Assembly: GCF_014595885.1 (NCBI RefSeq)
Contig: NZ_JABUKC010000003.1
Coordinates: 248,001 to 312,000 of the forward strand
From: Microcella alkalica
GTDB taxonomy: Bacteria; Actinomycetota; Actinomycetes; Actinomycetales; Microbacteriaceae
Length of the DNA stretch: 64,000 nucleotides
Direction of reading: 5' to 3'
Shown here: in pieces, positions 9,047 through 18,125 of the stretch
Numbering within the stretch: the first letter of the stretch is position 1
Layout of the letters: every line of letters starts with the position of its first letter
Notes under the pieces: model-generated
Seen by the model: the letters and a program-made list of their open reading frames with translations, nothing else
Database searches by the model: none
What the model was told of the DNA's origin: nothing
Made by a program: the position numbers and the translations under genes

Positions 9047-10078
9047 ATGAGCATCCTGGCCGATGTCGCGCGCATCGCTGGCGTGTCGAAGTCGACTGCC
9101 TCGCGTGCGCTCTCCGGCCGCGGCTACGTCTCGGAGGACACGCGTCGCAAGGTCGAGCAGGCCGCCGCCGAGCTCGGCTACGTGGTCTCGACGGCCGCGG
9201 CGAGTCTCGTCACCGGGCGCACGCGCAACGTCGGCGTGGTCATCCCCTACATCAACCGCTGGTACTTCGGCGAGGTGCTCGAGGGCATCGAGGCCTCGCT
9301 CATCCAGGCCGGCTACGACCTCACCCTCTACCGGCTCTCGAGCGACGCCGAGCTGCGGCGGCGGGTCTTCGACTACTTCCTCGTGCGCAAGCGCGTCGAC
9401 GCCGTCATCTCGGTCGCGATCGCGCTCAGCCCCCACGAGGTGCACATGCTGCAGGCGCTCGGCAAGCCGCTCGTCGGCATCGGCGGGCTCATCCCCGGCA
9501 TCCCCTCGCTGTCGATCGACGACGTCGAGACGGCGCGCCTCGCGACCGAGCACCTCATCAGCCTCGGCCACCGCCGCATCATGCACGTCGGCGGCGACCA
9601 GCACGAGCAGATGGACTTCCGCGTGCACTCGCAGCGCTACATCGGCTTCGAGCGCGCCCTCCGCGAAGCGGGCATCACGGTCGACGACGACTTCCGCGAC
9701 GCCGAGTTCTCGATCCAGGGCGGGTACGCCGCTGGCCTCGCCGTGCTCGGCGATCCGCGCACTCGACCGACCGCCATCTTCGCCGGATGCGACGAGATCG
9801 CCATCGGCATCATGGTCGCGGCGCGCCAGCTCGGCATCTCGATCCCGAACGAGCTGTCGGTCATCGGCATCGACGGCCACCCGCTCGCCGAGACCTTCGG
9901 GCTCACGACGCTCGTGCAGCACCCCGGCGACCAGGGTGCGCGTGCCGTCGAGCTGCTGCTCGGGCAGATCGACGCGACCGCCGACGGCCCGCCGAAGGAG
10001 CACCTGGTGCTGCCGACGACGCTCACGGTGCGCTCGAGCACCGCGGTGCGCCGCGAGGCGCCCGTCGCGCAGGCCTGA
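9047..10078 (+). CDS. LacI-family transcriptional regulator (next to agl-type operon)
   Basis: A 343-aa repressor. The helix-turn-helix is at the very N-terminus ([21 protein letters not shown]), followed by the hinge and a periplasmic-binding-like effector domain. The ATG at 9047 is chosen because GGAGG lies upstream and the helix-turn-helix begins at once. An earlier in-frame ATG at 8999 would add 16 atypical residues. The two recognition positions after VS are Lys-Ser. It is divergent from the sugar ABC operon and very probably controls it. It is a clear paralogue of the regulator at 43294, with long identical stretches such as the ALGKPLVG segment. Confidence 0.9.
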   Translation: MSILADVARIAGVSKSTASRALSGRGYVSEDTRRKVEQAAAELGYVVSTAAASLVTGRTRNVGVVIPYINRWYFGEVLEGIEASLIQAGYDLTLYRLSSDAELRRRVFDYFLVRKRVDAVISVAIALSPHEVHMLQALGKPLVGIGGLIPGIPSLSIDDVETARLATEHLISLGHRRIMHVGGDQHEQMDFRVHSQRYIGFERALREAGITVDDDFRDAEFSIQGGYAAGLAVLGDPRTRPTAIFAGCDEIAIGIMVAARQLGISIPNELSVIGIDGHPLAETFGLTTLVQHPGDQGARAVELLLGQIDATADGPPKEHLVLPTTLTVRSSTAVRREAPVAQA

Positions 10079-10236
10079 GCGGCGCAGCACCCGTCGCCGC
10101 GCTTCGAAGCCGCACCCTGCACCCAGCACCGCCAACCGCGCGCCACTCACCGCGAACCGCGAATCGCGCGCCGCGCACCGCGCACCGCTGTCTCGCACCG
10201 TCGCCGCGAGCGTCGCCGCACCACCGTGAACGCGAA

Positions 10237-10270
10237 CGAGGCGCCGCCCCCCGAAGGGAGCGACGCCTCG
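10237..10270 (-). terminator. Probable rplJL terminator
   Basis: CGAGGCG and CGCCTCG enclose an internal CGC/GCG and CCC/GGG stem with small mismatches, 25 bp after the rplL stop. A smaller CCCGGC/GCCGGG hairpin lies nearer the stop. The rest of 10079-10236 is low-complexity CGCGCACCG-like sequence in which I see no gene. Confidence 0.5.
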
Positions 10271-10294
10271 TGGACCCGGCGTGCCGGGCCGTGA

Positions 10295-10681
10295 CTACTT
10301 GAGGGTGACGGTGGCGCCAGCCTCCTCGAGCTGCGCCTTCGCCTTCTCGGCGGTCTCCTTGTTGGCGCCCTCGATGACCGTCGCCGGAGCGCCGTCCACG
10401 AGCGCCTTGGCCTCGCCGAGGCCGAGGCTCGTGAGCGCGCGGACCTCCTTGATGACCTGGATCTTCTTGTCGCCGGCGGCCTCGAGAACGACGTCGAACG
10501 AGTCCTTCTCCTCGACCTCCTCGGCGGCGGCGCCACCGGCGGCGGGGGCAGCGGCGACCGCGACGGGCGCGGCGGCGGTGACCTCGAAGACCTCCTCGAA
10601 CTTCTTCACGAACTCGCTGAGCTCGATGAGCGAGAGCTCCTTGAACGCCTCGATGAGCTCGTCAGTGGTGAGCTTGGCCAT
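10295..10681 (-). CDS. rplL: 50S ribosomal protein L7/L12
   Basis: Stalk protein of the large ribosomal subunit, which recruits translation factors. The 128-aa sequence has the N-terminal dimer domain ([21 protein letters not shown]), an Ala/Gly/Glu-rich flexible hinge (about 37-58) and the C-terminal factor-binding domain with [13 protein letters not shown]. Length and organisation match the family. It lies 48 bp after rplJ on the same strand, the standard rplJL pair. Confidence 0.98.
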   Translation of the reverse strand: MAKLTTDELIEAFKELSLIELSEFVKKFEEVFEVTAAAPVAVAAAPAAGGAAAEEVEEKDSFDVVLEAAGDKKIQVIKEVRALTSLGLGEAKALVDGAPATVIEGANKETAEKAKAQLEEAGATVTLK

Positions 10682-10729
10682 GATTTTCTCCTTAGGGGTT
10701 GTTTCTCGTCGTGGACCGGCGGGCTGCGA

Positions 10730-11245
10730 TCAGCTGCCGGACTCCTGCTTCTGACGCAGCGCGTCGACCGCACGGGCGGCCTGGGCAAGCGGCGCGTTGA
10801 ACATGTACGCAGCACCGAACAGCGAGGCCTTGACGGCACCGGCGAGCTTCGCCAGCACCACCTCTCGGCTCTCGAGCTCGGCGAGCTTGGTGACCTCGGA
10901 GGCGTCGAGCGGCTTTCCGTCGAAGTAGCCGCCCTTCACCACGAGGGCCGGGTTGGCCTTGGCGAAGTCGCGCAGAGCCTTCGCGACGGTGACGGGGTCA
11001 CCGGTCACGAACGCGATCGCGGAAGGGCCGGCGAGCATGTCATCGAGCGAGTCGATGCCAGCCTCCTTGGCCGCGATCTTGGTCAGCGTGTTCTTCACCA
11101 CGGCGTACGACGCGTCTGCAGCGATGGTCTTGCGCAGCGTCTTCAGCTGCGCCACCGTGAGACCGCGGTACTCGGTCAGCAGGACGGCGGTCGAGCTGCG
11201 GAACTGCTCCGCGAGCTCGGCGACCGTTGCTTCCTTGTTCGCCAT
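10730..11245 (-). CDS. rplJ: 50S ribosomal protein L10
   Basis: Stalk base protein that anchors L7/L12 dimers to 23S rRNA. It has 171 aa, with the L10 signature [13 protein letters not shown]...[18 protein letters not shown] and the C-terminal helix that binds L7/L12. The ATG follows GAGGAGC. The 250-nt untranslated leader contains the hairpin expected for L10-L12 autoregulation. Confidence 0.98.
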   Translation of the reverse strand: MANKEATVAELAEQFRSSTAVLLTEYRGLTVAQLKTLRKTIAADASYAVVKNTLTKIAAKEAGIDSLDDMLAGPSAIAFVTGDPVTVAKALRDFAKANPALVVKGGYFDGKPLDASEVTKLAELESREVVLAKLAGAVKASLFGAAYMFNAPLAQAARAVDALRQKQESGS

Positions 11246-11490
11246 GGTGCTCCTCTGGTTGTCGTGGGTGTTCTCCGCAGACCCACCGGCGTACCGGGCT
11301 CACAACGACGAAAGCTCCGGCGCAAGCGCACGGAGCCTCTTCGCCCTGCCCGATCAGACGAGCGGGGCGGTTCGTTTCTGTGTCACCTGCGCGGGCCGTC
11401 GTCACCCCCTCGCGGGAGCGGCGAGCCTTCGATCGGAGCTCCTGCTCGCAGTGACTGCGGGCGGGCGCGCCGATGACCGGCGGTCTTTGG
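11246..11490 (-). promoter_or_regulatory. rplJ mRNA leader, L10-leader-like
   Basis: A gene-free stretch before rplJ. Its centre is a stem AGCTCCG/CGGAGCT-type hairpin around a CGCAAGCGCA loop (11313-11337), followed by a purine-rich strand. In other bacteria the L10-L12 complex binds such a leader and represses its own translation. The family match is by shape and position only. Confidence 0.55.
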
Positions 11491-11498
11491 CAGAGGCC

Positions 11499-11528
11499 AG
11501 GCTACGGCACGCGCGCCCGTGCCGCCAA
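11499..11528 (-). promoter_or_regulatory. Candidate rplJ promoter
   Basis: On the minus strand TTGGCG (11523-11528) and TAGCCT (11499-11504) are 18 bp apart. This fits the loose actinobacterial sigma-A pattern and would give a leader of about 245 nt. Confidence 0.45.
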
Positions 11529-11569
11529 ATCGGGCGGGGCATCCGCCCCGATCGCGAGCGGATGCCCGG

Positions 11570-12415
11570 TCAGACCTCGTCGAGCCACGAGTGCCGCGGC
11601 GCGTAGCCGAGCTCGGCGCGGGCCTTCTCGATCGACAGCAGCGTCTCGCGCCCCGTGACCGGTCGCGCGAGCTCGACGCCCGGGAACTGCTCGGCGAGCA
11701 GCTCGGCGCTGTCGCGGCGCATGACGGTGTCGGCCGCGGCGATGATGTAGGTCTCGTACGTCGAGCGCTCGGTCAGCAGCGCCCGCTCGACCGCGTGCGC
11801 GCCGTCGCGCCGGTCGATGTAGCCCCAGAGGTTCCAGCGCCGCACGCTCGCGTCGTGCTGCCAGCTGTCGAATTCGGCGTAGTCGTCGACGGCCATGACG
11901 TTGCTGAACCGCAGGCCGGTGATCGTAAGGGCGGGGTCGAGTCGCATGATCTTGCGCGCCAGCTCCTCCTCGAGATGCTTGCCGACGGCGTACATGAAGT
12001 TGGGCCGGGTCTCGGCGGCCTCGTCGATGGGCGCGTACGGCGGCGCCTCGGTGAGCGGCAGCCCGAGCAGGGTCTCGCTCGAGGCGTGCACGACGCGCGG
12101 CACGCGCGCGCGGCGGGCTGCCTGCACGACGTTGATCGTCATCGCGAGGTTGTCCTGGATGAGCGCCGTGTCGGGCCGGATGCCCGGTGCCGGCGTCGCG
12201 CCCAGGTGCACCACCGCGTCGAGGCCGTCGAAGCGCTCCTCGACCCCCGACAGCGCGTCGGCGACCTGCCCGTAGTCGGTGAGGTCGATCTCCACGAAGT
12301 CGGTGCCGCGGCGCCCGACCGCGTCGAGGCCGACGACGTCGTGCCCGGCCTCGCGGAGATGGTCGACGACGGCCGAGCCGAGCTTGCCGGAGGAACCCGT
12401 GACGGCGATGCGCAT
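11570..12415 (-). CDS. NAD(P)-dependent epimerase/dehydratase (extended SDR)
   Basis: A 281-aa Rossmann-fold protein of the nucleotide-sugar epimerase type. The cofactor motif is TGSSGKLG (6-13) and the catalytic pair is Tyr142 and Lys146 in YAVGK. An ASSET segment near 111 supplies the Ser of the active site. The substrate is not evident. No sugar-nucleotide genes are adjacent. It stands alone between the ribosomal gene rplJ and the histidine kinase, transcribed with the latter's strand and 9 bp downstream of it, so it may be the last gene of that operon. Confidence 0.82.
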   Translation of the reverse strand: MRIAVTGSSGKLGSAVVDHLREAGHDVVGLDAVGRRGTDFVEIDLTDYGQVADALSGVEERFDGLDAVVHLGATPAPGIRPDTALIQDNLAMTINVVQAARRARVPRVVHASSETLLGLPLTEAPPYAPIDEAAETRPNFMYAVGKHLEEELARKIMRLDPALTITGLRFSNVMAVDDYAEFDSWQHDASVRRWNLWGYIDRRDGAHAVERALLTERSTYETYIIAAADTVMRRDSAELLAEQFPGVELARPVTGRETLLSIEKARAELGYAPRHSWLDEV

Positions 12416-12424
12416 GCCGCCAGC

Positions 12425-13903
12425 CTAGGTCGCGTCGCGGGGCGGCTCCTGGGGGCGCTCCGGCGCCAGGGGAGCGGCCGCGACGAGGGGCAGGCTGATC
12501 GTGAACACTGTCTCGCCCGGCCGCGACGACACCGTCACGCGCCCGCGGTGCGCGGCGACGACGCCCGCGACGATCGCGAGGCCGAGGCCCGTCGAGCCGG
12601 TGGCGCGCGAGCGCGAGGTGTCGGCGCGGGCGAAGCGCTCGAACAGCACCGGCTTGATGTCGTCGGGGATGCCCGGGCCGGTGTCGGTGATGGTGACGAT
12701 CGCGCGCCCCTCGAGGGATCCGAGAGCCGCCGTGACCCGGGTGCCGTCGGGCGTGTGGATGCGCGCGTTCGCGAGCAGGTTCGCGACGACCTGGTGCAGT
12801 CGATGCTCGTCGCCCTCGACGACGACGGGTGTCTCGGGCACGCGCACGACCCACTCGTGGGCGGACGACGTGGCTCGAGCATCCGCGACCGCGTCGACGA
12901 GCACGCGACCGAGGTCGACCGGATCCTTCCGCAGCTCGCGGCCCTCGTCGAGTCGGGCGAGCAGCAGCAGGTCGTCGACGAGGGCCGACATGCGCACCGA
13001 CTCCGACTCGATGCGGCTGAGCGCGTGCCGGATGTCGTCGGGCAACTCGTGGCCGCTGCGGCGCGTGAGCTCGCTGTAGCCGCGGATCGCGGCGAGCGGC
13101 GTGCGCAGCTCGTGGCTCGCGTCGGCGACGAACCGCCGCACCTTCTCCTCGCTCGCCTGGCGCGCGTCGAACGCGGCCTGCACGTGCTCGAGCATGCGCG
13201 TGAACGCCGAGCCGAGCTGGCCGACCTCGGTGCCGGGGTCGGTGTCGAGCTTCGGCAGCCGGTCGGCGAGGGCGACGGTGCCGCGGTCGAGCGGCAGCTG
13301 CGTGACCGTCGTCGCGCTCTCGCGGATGCGGGTGAGCGGGCGCAGCGCGACGCGCGCGACCTCGCGGCCGAGCACGCCGGCGACGATGAGGATGCCGATG
13401 AGCACCGCGGTGATGACGGCGCCGAGACGGGCGATGGTCGTCTGCACCTCGCGCGTCGAGAGCCCGACGACGAGCGCCGTGTCGTCGTCGACGCGCTCGG
13501 CGAGGACGCGGAACTCGCCCACGCCTCCCGAGATGCGCACCGTGCGCGGCGAGTCGAGGGGCAGCTGCGCGAGCACGCGACGCTGCGCGCTCGACAGCTC
13601 GCGGACATCCGCCTCGCTGTCGAGGTAGGCCGCGGCGACCGAGCCGTCGGCCTGCACGATGCCGACGAGCGAGTCGACCGGGATGCCGGGGCCGTCGAAG
13701 CCGAGCCCGGGCCCGCGGCCGCCGCCGGGGCCGAGCGAGTTCTCGACCCGCTGGGCCGTCATGCGCAGCTCCTCATCGAGCTGGTCGACCAGGTTCGCAC
13801 GCAGGAAGACGACGCTCAGCACGCCGATCGCGAGGGTCGCCAGGGCCAGCAGGGCGAGGATGCCCGCCACGAGCCGCTTCTGCAGCGACCACGACTGCAC
13901 CAT
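12425..13903 (-). CDS. Sensor histidine kinase, OmpR-partner type
   Basis: A 492-aa membrane kinase. Two helices (about 13-35 and 160-180) flank an extracellular sensor region with a Gly/Pro-rich loop near 58-75. Then come a HAMP linker, the HisKA domain with H264 in DASHELRTPLAAI, and an ATPase domain whose DTGPGIPDD and STGLGLAIV boxes are intact. Its ATG shares one base with the stop of the response regulator gene (TGATG), so the two are translationally coupled. The stimulus is unknown. Confidence 0.93.
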   Translation of the reverse strand: MVQSWSLQKRLVAGILALLALATLAIGVLSVVFLRANLVDQLDEELRMTAQRVENSLGPGGGRGPGLGFDGPGIPVDSLVGIVQADGSVAAAYLDSEADVRELSSAQRRVLAQLPLDSPRTVRISGGVGEFRVLAERVDDDTALVVGLSTREVQTTIARLGAVITAVLIGILIVAGVLGREVARVALRPLTRIRESATTVTQLPLDRGTVALADRLPKLDTDPGTEVGQLGSAFTRMLEHVQAAFDARQASEEKVRRFVADASHELRTPLAAIRGYSELTRRSGHELPDDIRHALSRIESESVRMSALVDDLLLLARLDEGRELRKDPVDLGRVLVDAVADARATSSAHEWVVRVPETPVVVEGDEHRLHQVVANLLANARIHTPDGTRVTAALGSLEGRAIVTITDTGPGIPDDIKPVLFERFARADTSRSRATGSTGLGLAIVAGVVAAHRGRVTVSSRPGETVFTISLPLVAAAPLAPERPQEPPRDAT

Positions 13904-14646
13904 CAGGTGGCCGGTTTGATCATGTAGCCCACGCCGCGCACGGTGTGGATCATCGCCGGGCCGAGCGTGTCGATCTTCTTGCGCAGGTACGAGATGTAGA
14001 TCTCGACGATGCTCGAGCGGCCGCCGAAGTCGTAGCTCCAGACCCGGTCGAGGATCTGCGCCTTGCTGAGCACGCGGCGCGGGTTGCGCATGAGGTAGCG
14101 CAGCAGCTCGAACTCGGTCGCGGTGAGCTCGATCTCGGTGTCGCCGCGGCGCACCTCGTAGCTCTCCTCATTGAGCACGAGGTCGCCGACGCGCAGCTCA
14201 GGATCGGGGCGCTCGCTGACGACCATCGCGCTGCGACGGATGAGTCCGCGCAGGCGAGCGACGAGCTCCTCCAGGCTGAAGGGCTTCGTGACGTAGTCGT
14301 CGCCGCCGGCGGTGAGGCCGACGACGCGGTCGTCGACCGAGTCCTTCGCGGTGAGGAAGAGCACGGGCACGTCGCGGCCGTCGGCGCGGAGGCGGCGCAG
14401 CACCTCGAGGCCGTCGATGTCGGGGAGCATGATGTCGAGCACGACGACGTCGGGCGCGAACTCGCGGCCGTGCTTGACGGCGTCGGAGCCGGTGAGGGCC
14501 GTGCGCACCTCCCAGCCCTCGTAGCGGAGGGCCATCGACACGAGGTCGGCGAGCGAGGGCTCGTCGTCGACGACGAGGGCGCGGATCGCCGTGCCGTCGG
14601 GGTGCGTGAAGCGGGGTGCGGTGAGGGTCTCGTCAGCGGTCGACAT
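13903..14646 (-). CDS. OmpR-family response regulator
   Basis: A 247-aa DNA-binding regulator. The receiver domain covers about 21-135, with D71 (VVLDIMLPDIDG) as the phosphoacceptor and the LFLTAKD switch region. The winged-helix domain spans about 150-245 (ELTATEFELLRYLMRNPRRVLSK). It heads an operon with the kinase and probably the epimerase gene. The first 20 residues are an extra, non-conserved tail. Targets are not evident. Confidence 0.95.
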   Translation of the reverse strand: MSTADETLTAPRFTHPDGTAIRALVVDDEPSLADLVSMALRYEGWEVRTALTGSDAVKHGREFAPDVVVLDIMLPDIDGLEVLRRLRADGRDVPVLFLTAKDSVDDRVVGLTAGGDDYVTKPFSLEELVARLRGLIRRSAMVVSERPDPELRVGDLVLNEESYEVRRGDTEIELTATEFELLRYLMRNPRRVLSKAQILDRVWSYDFGGRSSIVEIYISYLRKKIDTLGPAMIHTVRGVGYMIKPAT

Positions 14647-14688
14647 GCTTCCAGTCTGCGGAGCTTCCTATGAGCATCCTTGGAGGCG

Positions 14689-15354
14689 TCACTGCGCCGT
14701 GATGACGGATGCCGTGCGCGCGTCGCGCAGGAGGCGCACGGCGCGCACCACCCCCACCACGACGAGCCAGCCGATGCCGACCGTCGTGGCGACGAGCTCG
14801 AGGCGGCTGCCGAATTCGGCGTTCCAGCGCAGCAACGACAGCAGCCCGCCCACGCCCGCGATGACGCCGACGGCGAGCGCCATCGTCAGCGACAAGCGCG
14901 AGATCGCCCGGTGGCCCGGCGCGAACGCCACCTGCAGCATCGCCCAGCACGCCGCCGCGAACGCGACGACGGCGGCGAGGGTGTGCGTGAAGTCCTGCAT
15001 CGTGAACGTCTCGCCGACCGGCAGCGGGCAGCCCTGCGTGCAGGGCACGTGCGCCGCGACGAAGAAGCACGCGCACGCCATCGCGAGGCTCAGCGCCGGG
15101 GTGCCGTAGCGCAGGATCGGCGTGCGCGCGCGCAGATCGCGCACCGCCCAGGCGACGAGCACGCCGCCCGCGACGAGCAGCAGCAGCGCGGCGCGGAAGA
15201 CCTCGGCCGTCGGCTCGCCCGTCGCGCCGAGCTCGCTCACGTACAGCTCGCGCGGCACCGTGAGCCGGGCGCCCCAGATGATCGCGAGCGCGGTGAGCAC
15301 GAGCAGCGACCCCGCGACGGAGAGCGCGGCGTCGCGCCGACGAGCGGGAGTCAT
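14689..15354 (-). CDS. DUF998 integral membrane protein
   Basis: A 221-aa protein with about six membrane helices and short loops, in keeping with the DUF998 family, whose function is unknown. A loop with VPCTQGCPLPVGETF carries two Cys that could face outside and pair. The gene is on the same strand as the two-component system and 42 bp upstream of it, so it might be co-transcribed and sensed by, or feed into, that system. This is inference from position. Confidence 0.7.
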   Translation of the reverse strand: MTPARRRDAALSVAGSLLVLTALAIIWGARLTVPRELYVSELGATGEPTAEVFRAALLLLVAGGVLVAWAVRDLRARTPILRYGTPALSLAMACACFFVAAHVPCTQGCPLPVGETFTMQDFTHTLAAVVAFAAACWAMLQVAFAPGHRAISRLSLTMALAVGVIAGVGGLLSLLRWNAEFGSRLELVATTVGIGWLVVVGVVRAVRLLRDARTASVITAQ

Positions 15355-15417
15355 GCAGGCAACGCTACGGCGCTGACGGCGGGCAGGGCTAGGCCCTGCC
15401 GGAGCGGCGCCCCGAGA

Positions 15418-15453
15418 ACACGGAAGGCCCCGCCGGAGCGGGGCCTTCCGTGT
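15418..15453 (-). terminator. rplKA terminator
   Basis: A perfect 16-bp stem (ACACGGAAGGCCCCGC and its complement) around a CGGA loop begins 15 bp after the rplA stop. It is symmetric, but the converging flank holds no facing gene, so it most likely ends the nusG-rplKA transcription unit. Confidence 0.8.
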
Positions 15454-15467
15454 CGCAGCGAAGCTGA

Positions 15468-16157
15468 CTAGAGCGCGTTGACGTCGAGCGGGATGCCCGG
15501 GCCGAAGGTCGTCGAGAGCGAGCCCTTCTGCACGTAGCGGCCCTTCGAGCTCGACGGCTTCAGACGGATGACCTCGTCGAGCGCGGCGCGCAGGTTCTCG
15601 CCCAGCTGTTCCTCGGTGAACGCGGTCTTACCGATGATGAAGTGCACGTTGGCGTGCTTGTCGACGCGGAACTCGATCTTGCCGCCCTTGATGTCGGTGA
15701 CGGCCTTCGCGACATCCGGGGTGACGGTGCCGGTCTTGGGGTTCGGCATGAGGCCGCGGGGGCCGAGCACCTTGCCGAGACGACCGACCTGGCCCATGAG
15801 CTCGGGGGTCGAGACCGCCGAGTCGAAGGCGGTGTAGCCGCCGGCGACCTTCTCGATGAGCTCGGCGCCGCCGACCTCGTCAGCGCCCGCCGCGATCGCG
15901 GCCTCGGCCGCGGGGCCGGTCGCGAACACGATGACGCGAGCGGTCTTGCCGGTGCCGTGCGGCAGGTTGACGGTGCCGCGCACCATCTGGTCGGCCTTGC
16001 GGGGGTCGACGCCGAGCTTCAGGGCCACCTCGACGGTCGCGTTGAAGTTCTTCGAACCCGTCTCGCGGGCGACCGCGACGGCCTCCGCGGGGGTGTAGTA
16101 CTTGCCGGCCTCGATCTTCTCGGCCGCGGCCCGGTAGGCCTTGGACTTCTGTGCCAT
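15468..16157 (-). CDS. rplA: 50S ribosomal protein L1
   Basis: Binds 23S rRNA at the E-site stalk and can repress its own operon. The 229-aa sequence holds the L1 signature [17 protein letters not shown] and the usual [20 protein letters not shown] region. It follows rplK by 82 bp, the standard order. Confidence 0.98.
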   Translation of the reverse strand: MAQKSKAYRAAAEKIEAGKYYTPAEAVAVARETGSKNFNATVEVALKLGVDPRKADQMVRGTVNLPHGTGKTARVIVFATGPAAEAAIAAGADEVGGAELIEKVAGGYTAFDSAVSTPELMGQVGRLGKVLGPRGLMPNPKTGTVTPDVAKAVTDIKGGKIEFRVDKHANVHFIIGKTAFTEEQLGENLRAALDEVIRLKPSSSKGRYVQKGSLSTTFGPGIPLDVNAL

Positions 16158-16239
16158 GTTGATGCTCCTGTGCTGAGTTCGCGGTGAATCGTGAGCCTGG
16201 CTGGCTCTCCCGCTGAAGTGGGAAGGGGAAGGCGGACGA

Positions 16240-16668
16240 CTACTCGACCGTGATGCCCATGGAACGGGCGGTGCCGGCGATGATCTTCTCGGCGGCGGCG
16301 ATGTCGTTCGCGTTCAGGTCGGCCTGCTTCTGCTCGGCGATCTGACGCACCTGCTCCTTGGTGAGCTTGGCAACCTTCACGGTGTGCGGCGTGGCCGAGC
16401 CCTTCGGCACGCCCGCGGCCTTCTTGATGAGCTCAGCGGCAGGCGGGGTCTTGAGGATGAACGTGAACGAGCGGTCCTCGTAGACGGTGATCTCCACCGG
16501 GATGACGTTGCCGCGCTGCGACTCGGTCGCGGCGTTGTACGCCTTGCAGAACTCCATGATGTTCACGCCGTGCTGACCGAGCGCGGGACCGATCGGCGGG
16601 GCGGGGTTGGCCGCACCGGCGTTGATCTGCAGCTTGATCAGGCCCGTGACCTTCTTCTTCGGTGCCAT
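16240..16668 (-). CDS. rplK: 50S ribosomal protein L11
   Basis: Protein of the GTPase-associated centre. The 142-aa sequence starts [21 protein letters not shown] and contains the proline-rich [19 protein letters not shown] signature. It is downstream of nusG in the conserved secE-nusG-rplK-rplA order. Confidence 0.98.
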   Translation of the reverse strand: MAPKKKVTGLIKLQINAGAANPAPPIGPALGQHGVNIMEFCKAYNAATESQRGNVIPVEITVYEDRSFTFILKTPPAAELIKKAAGVPKGSATPHTVKVAKLTKEQVRQIAEQKQADLNANDIAAAEKIIAGTARSMGITVE

Positions 16669-16774
16669 GTCTTCTTCCTTCTCATCGTGCGGCGACCGGG
16701 TGGCCGTCGCGCTCCCGCCTACTCGGCGAATCCGAGCCGCGGTGGTGGGTGGGGGCCCGAGGGCCCGGGGCAGT

Positions 16775-17725
16775 CTAGAGCTTCGTCACCTGGTCGAAGC
16801 TCAGCTCGACCGGGGTCTCGCGCTCGAACAGCGACACGAGCACGATGAGCTTGCCGCTCTCGGGCTTGATCTCGCTGATCGTGCCGGGCAGGCCCGCGAA
16901 CGAGCCCTCCTTGATGGTGATCGTCTCGCCGACCTCGAAGTCGATCTCGGCGGGGATGACGCGCGCGGCGGTCGCCCCGCCCTTCGCGGCGCCGGCCTTC
17001 GCGGGCGCCTCGGCGATCTGCACGGTCGACTTCAGCATGTTGAAGGCCTCGTCGAAGCGCAGCGGCGTCGGGTTGTGGGCGTTGCCCACGAAGCCCGTGA
17101 CGCCGGGCGTGTGCCGCACGACCGACCAGCTGTCCTCGTTGAGATCCATGCGCACGAGCACGTAGCTGGGGATGCGGACGCGATTGACGAGCTTGCGCTG
17201 GCCGTTCTTGATTTCGACCACGTCCTCCATGGGGACCTGCACCTCGTGGATGCTCTCCTCCATGTTCATCGAGACGCGGCGGTTCTCGATGTTCGACTTC
17301 ACGCGCTTCTCGAAGCCGGCGTACGAGTGCACGACGTACCACTTGCCGGGCTTCATGCGCAGCTCGCGCTTGAACTCGTCGTAGGGGTCGACCTCGGCGG
17401 GCTCGTCGGCGGCGGCCTCGGAGGCCTCCTCCTCGGCCTCGTCCTCCGTGGCCTCGGCGGCGGCCTCGGCCTCGTCGGCCGAGTCGATGTCGAGGGCGTC
17501 GTCGACGATCGCGTCGGCCTCCGGGTCGGCGGCCGTCTCGAGCGCGTCGAACAGGTCGGTCAGGTCGGGCTCATCCTCGTCGACGATGTGCATGGCCGAG
17601 TGCTCGGCGGCGTCGGCCGAGTGCTCGTCGGCCTCGAGGGTGTTGCCCTCCTGCGCCTCGTCCTCCTCGGAGGACTGCTCGGCGGCGGTCGCGAGGTCGA
17701 TGTCGCGGCGGTGGTCGTCGGTCAC
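16775..17725 (-). CDS. nusG: Transcription termination/antitermination protein NusG with long acidic N-terminal extension
   Basis: Couples RNA polymerase to ribosomes and Rho. The NGN domain begins near residue 130 ([22 protein letters not shown]). The KOW motif lies near the C-terminus ([20 protein letters not shown]). In front sits a 120-residue tail of almost only Asp, Glu and Ala, making 316 aa against about 180 in E. coli. Actinobacterial NusG proteins often have such a tail, but this is a long one. The GTG at 17725 has a GAAAGAG ribosome site. Confidence 0.97.
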   Translation of the reverse strand: MTDDHRRDIDLATAAEQSSEEDEAQEGNTLEADEHSADAAEHSAMHIVDEDEPDLTDLFDALETAADPEADAIVDDALDIDSADEAEAAAEATEDEAEEEASEAAADEPAEVDPYDEFKRELRMKPGKWYVVHSYAGFEKRVKSNIENRRVSMNMEESIHEVQVPMEDVVEIKNGQRKLVNRVRIPSYVLVRMDLNEDSWSVVRHTPGVTGFVGNAHNPTPLRFDEAFNMLKSTVQIAEAPAKAGAAKGGATAARVIPAEIDFEVGETITIKEGSFAGLPGTISEIKPESGKLIVLVSLFERETPVELSFDQVTKL

Positions 17726-17785
17726 TGGGTCTCTTTCCGTTGGCAGTTCTGGCCGTGCGCGGGTCTGGGGGGAGCGGCTCGGGCG

Positions 17786-18079
17786 TCAGCCGCCCGTGAT
17801 GGCCGACCCGTCGCCGAAGACGAACGACACGACCCAGCCGAAGACCAGGTCGAGGCCCGAGACGAGCGCCATCATGATGATCACGAACACGAGCACGACG
17901 AGCGTGTAGGTGATGAGCTCGCGACGGGTCGGGGTGACGACCTTGCTGAGCTCGTTGAGCACCTGCCGGATGAACAGCGCGATGCGACCGAACGGACCGC
18001 GCTTCTCGGCGCGCTCCTTCCGAGCGTTCTCGACGACATCCTCGTTGGGCTCGTCGACCACGTTTCTTGCCACGTTCAC
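17786..18079 (-). CDS. secE: Preprotein translocase subunit SecE
   Basis: Essential small subunit of the SecYEG channel. The start is the GTG at 18079, four to five bases after GGAAGG, which gives 97 aa. A longer open frame would run through tRNA-Trp and is rejected. A charged N-terminus leads to the conserved FIRQVLNELSKVVTPTRREL stretch and one membrane helix, the minimal form found in Gram-positive bacteria. It lies 60 bp upstream of nusG. Confidence 0.93.
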   Translation of the reverse strand: MNVARNVVDEPNEDVVENARKERAEKRGPFGRIALFIRQVLNELSKVVTPTRRELITYTLVVLVFVIIMMALVSGLDLVFGWVVSFVFGDGSAITGG

Positions 18080-18125
18080 ACTGCCTTCCAGCTGTCGCCG
18101 GGCACATTCGGCCCGTATCACCGAA

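Noticed and set aside
10079-10294. Short coding frame in the CGCGCACCG-rich stretch after the LacI gene
   Set aside because: Low-complexity sequence without a ribosome site. Read-through of shadows only.
11519-13927. 802-codon plus-strand frame opposite epimerase and kinase genes
   Set aside because: Mirror of two well-supported genes. High G+C leaves the antisense frame free of stops.
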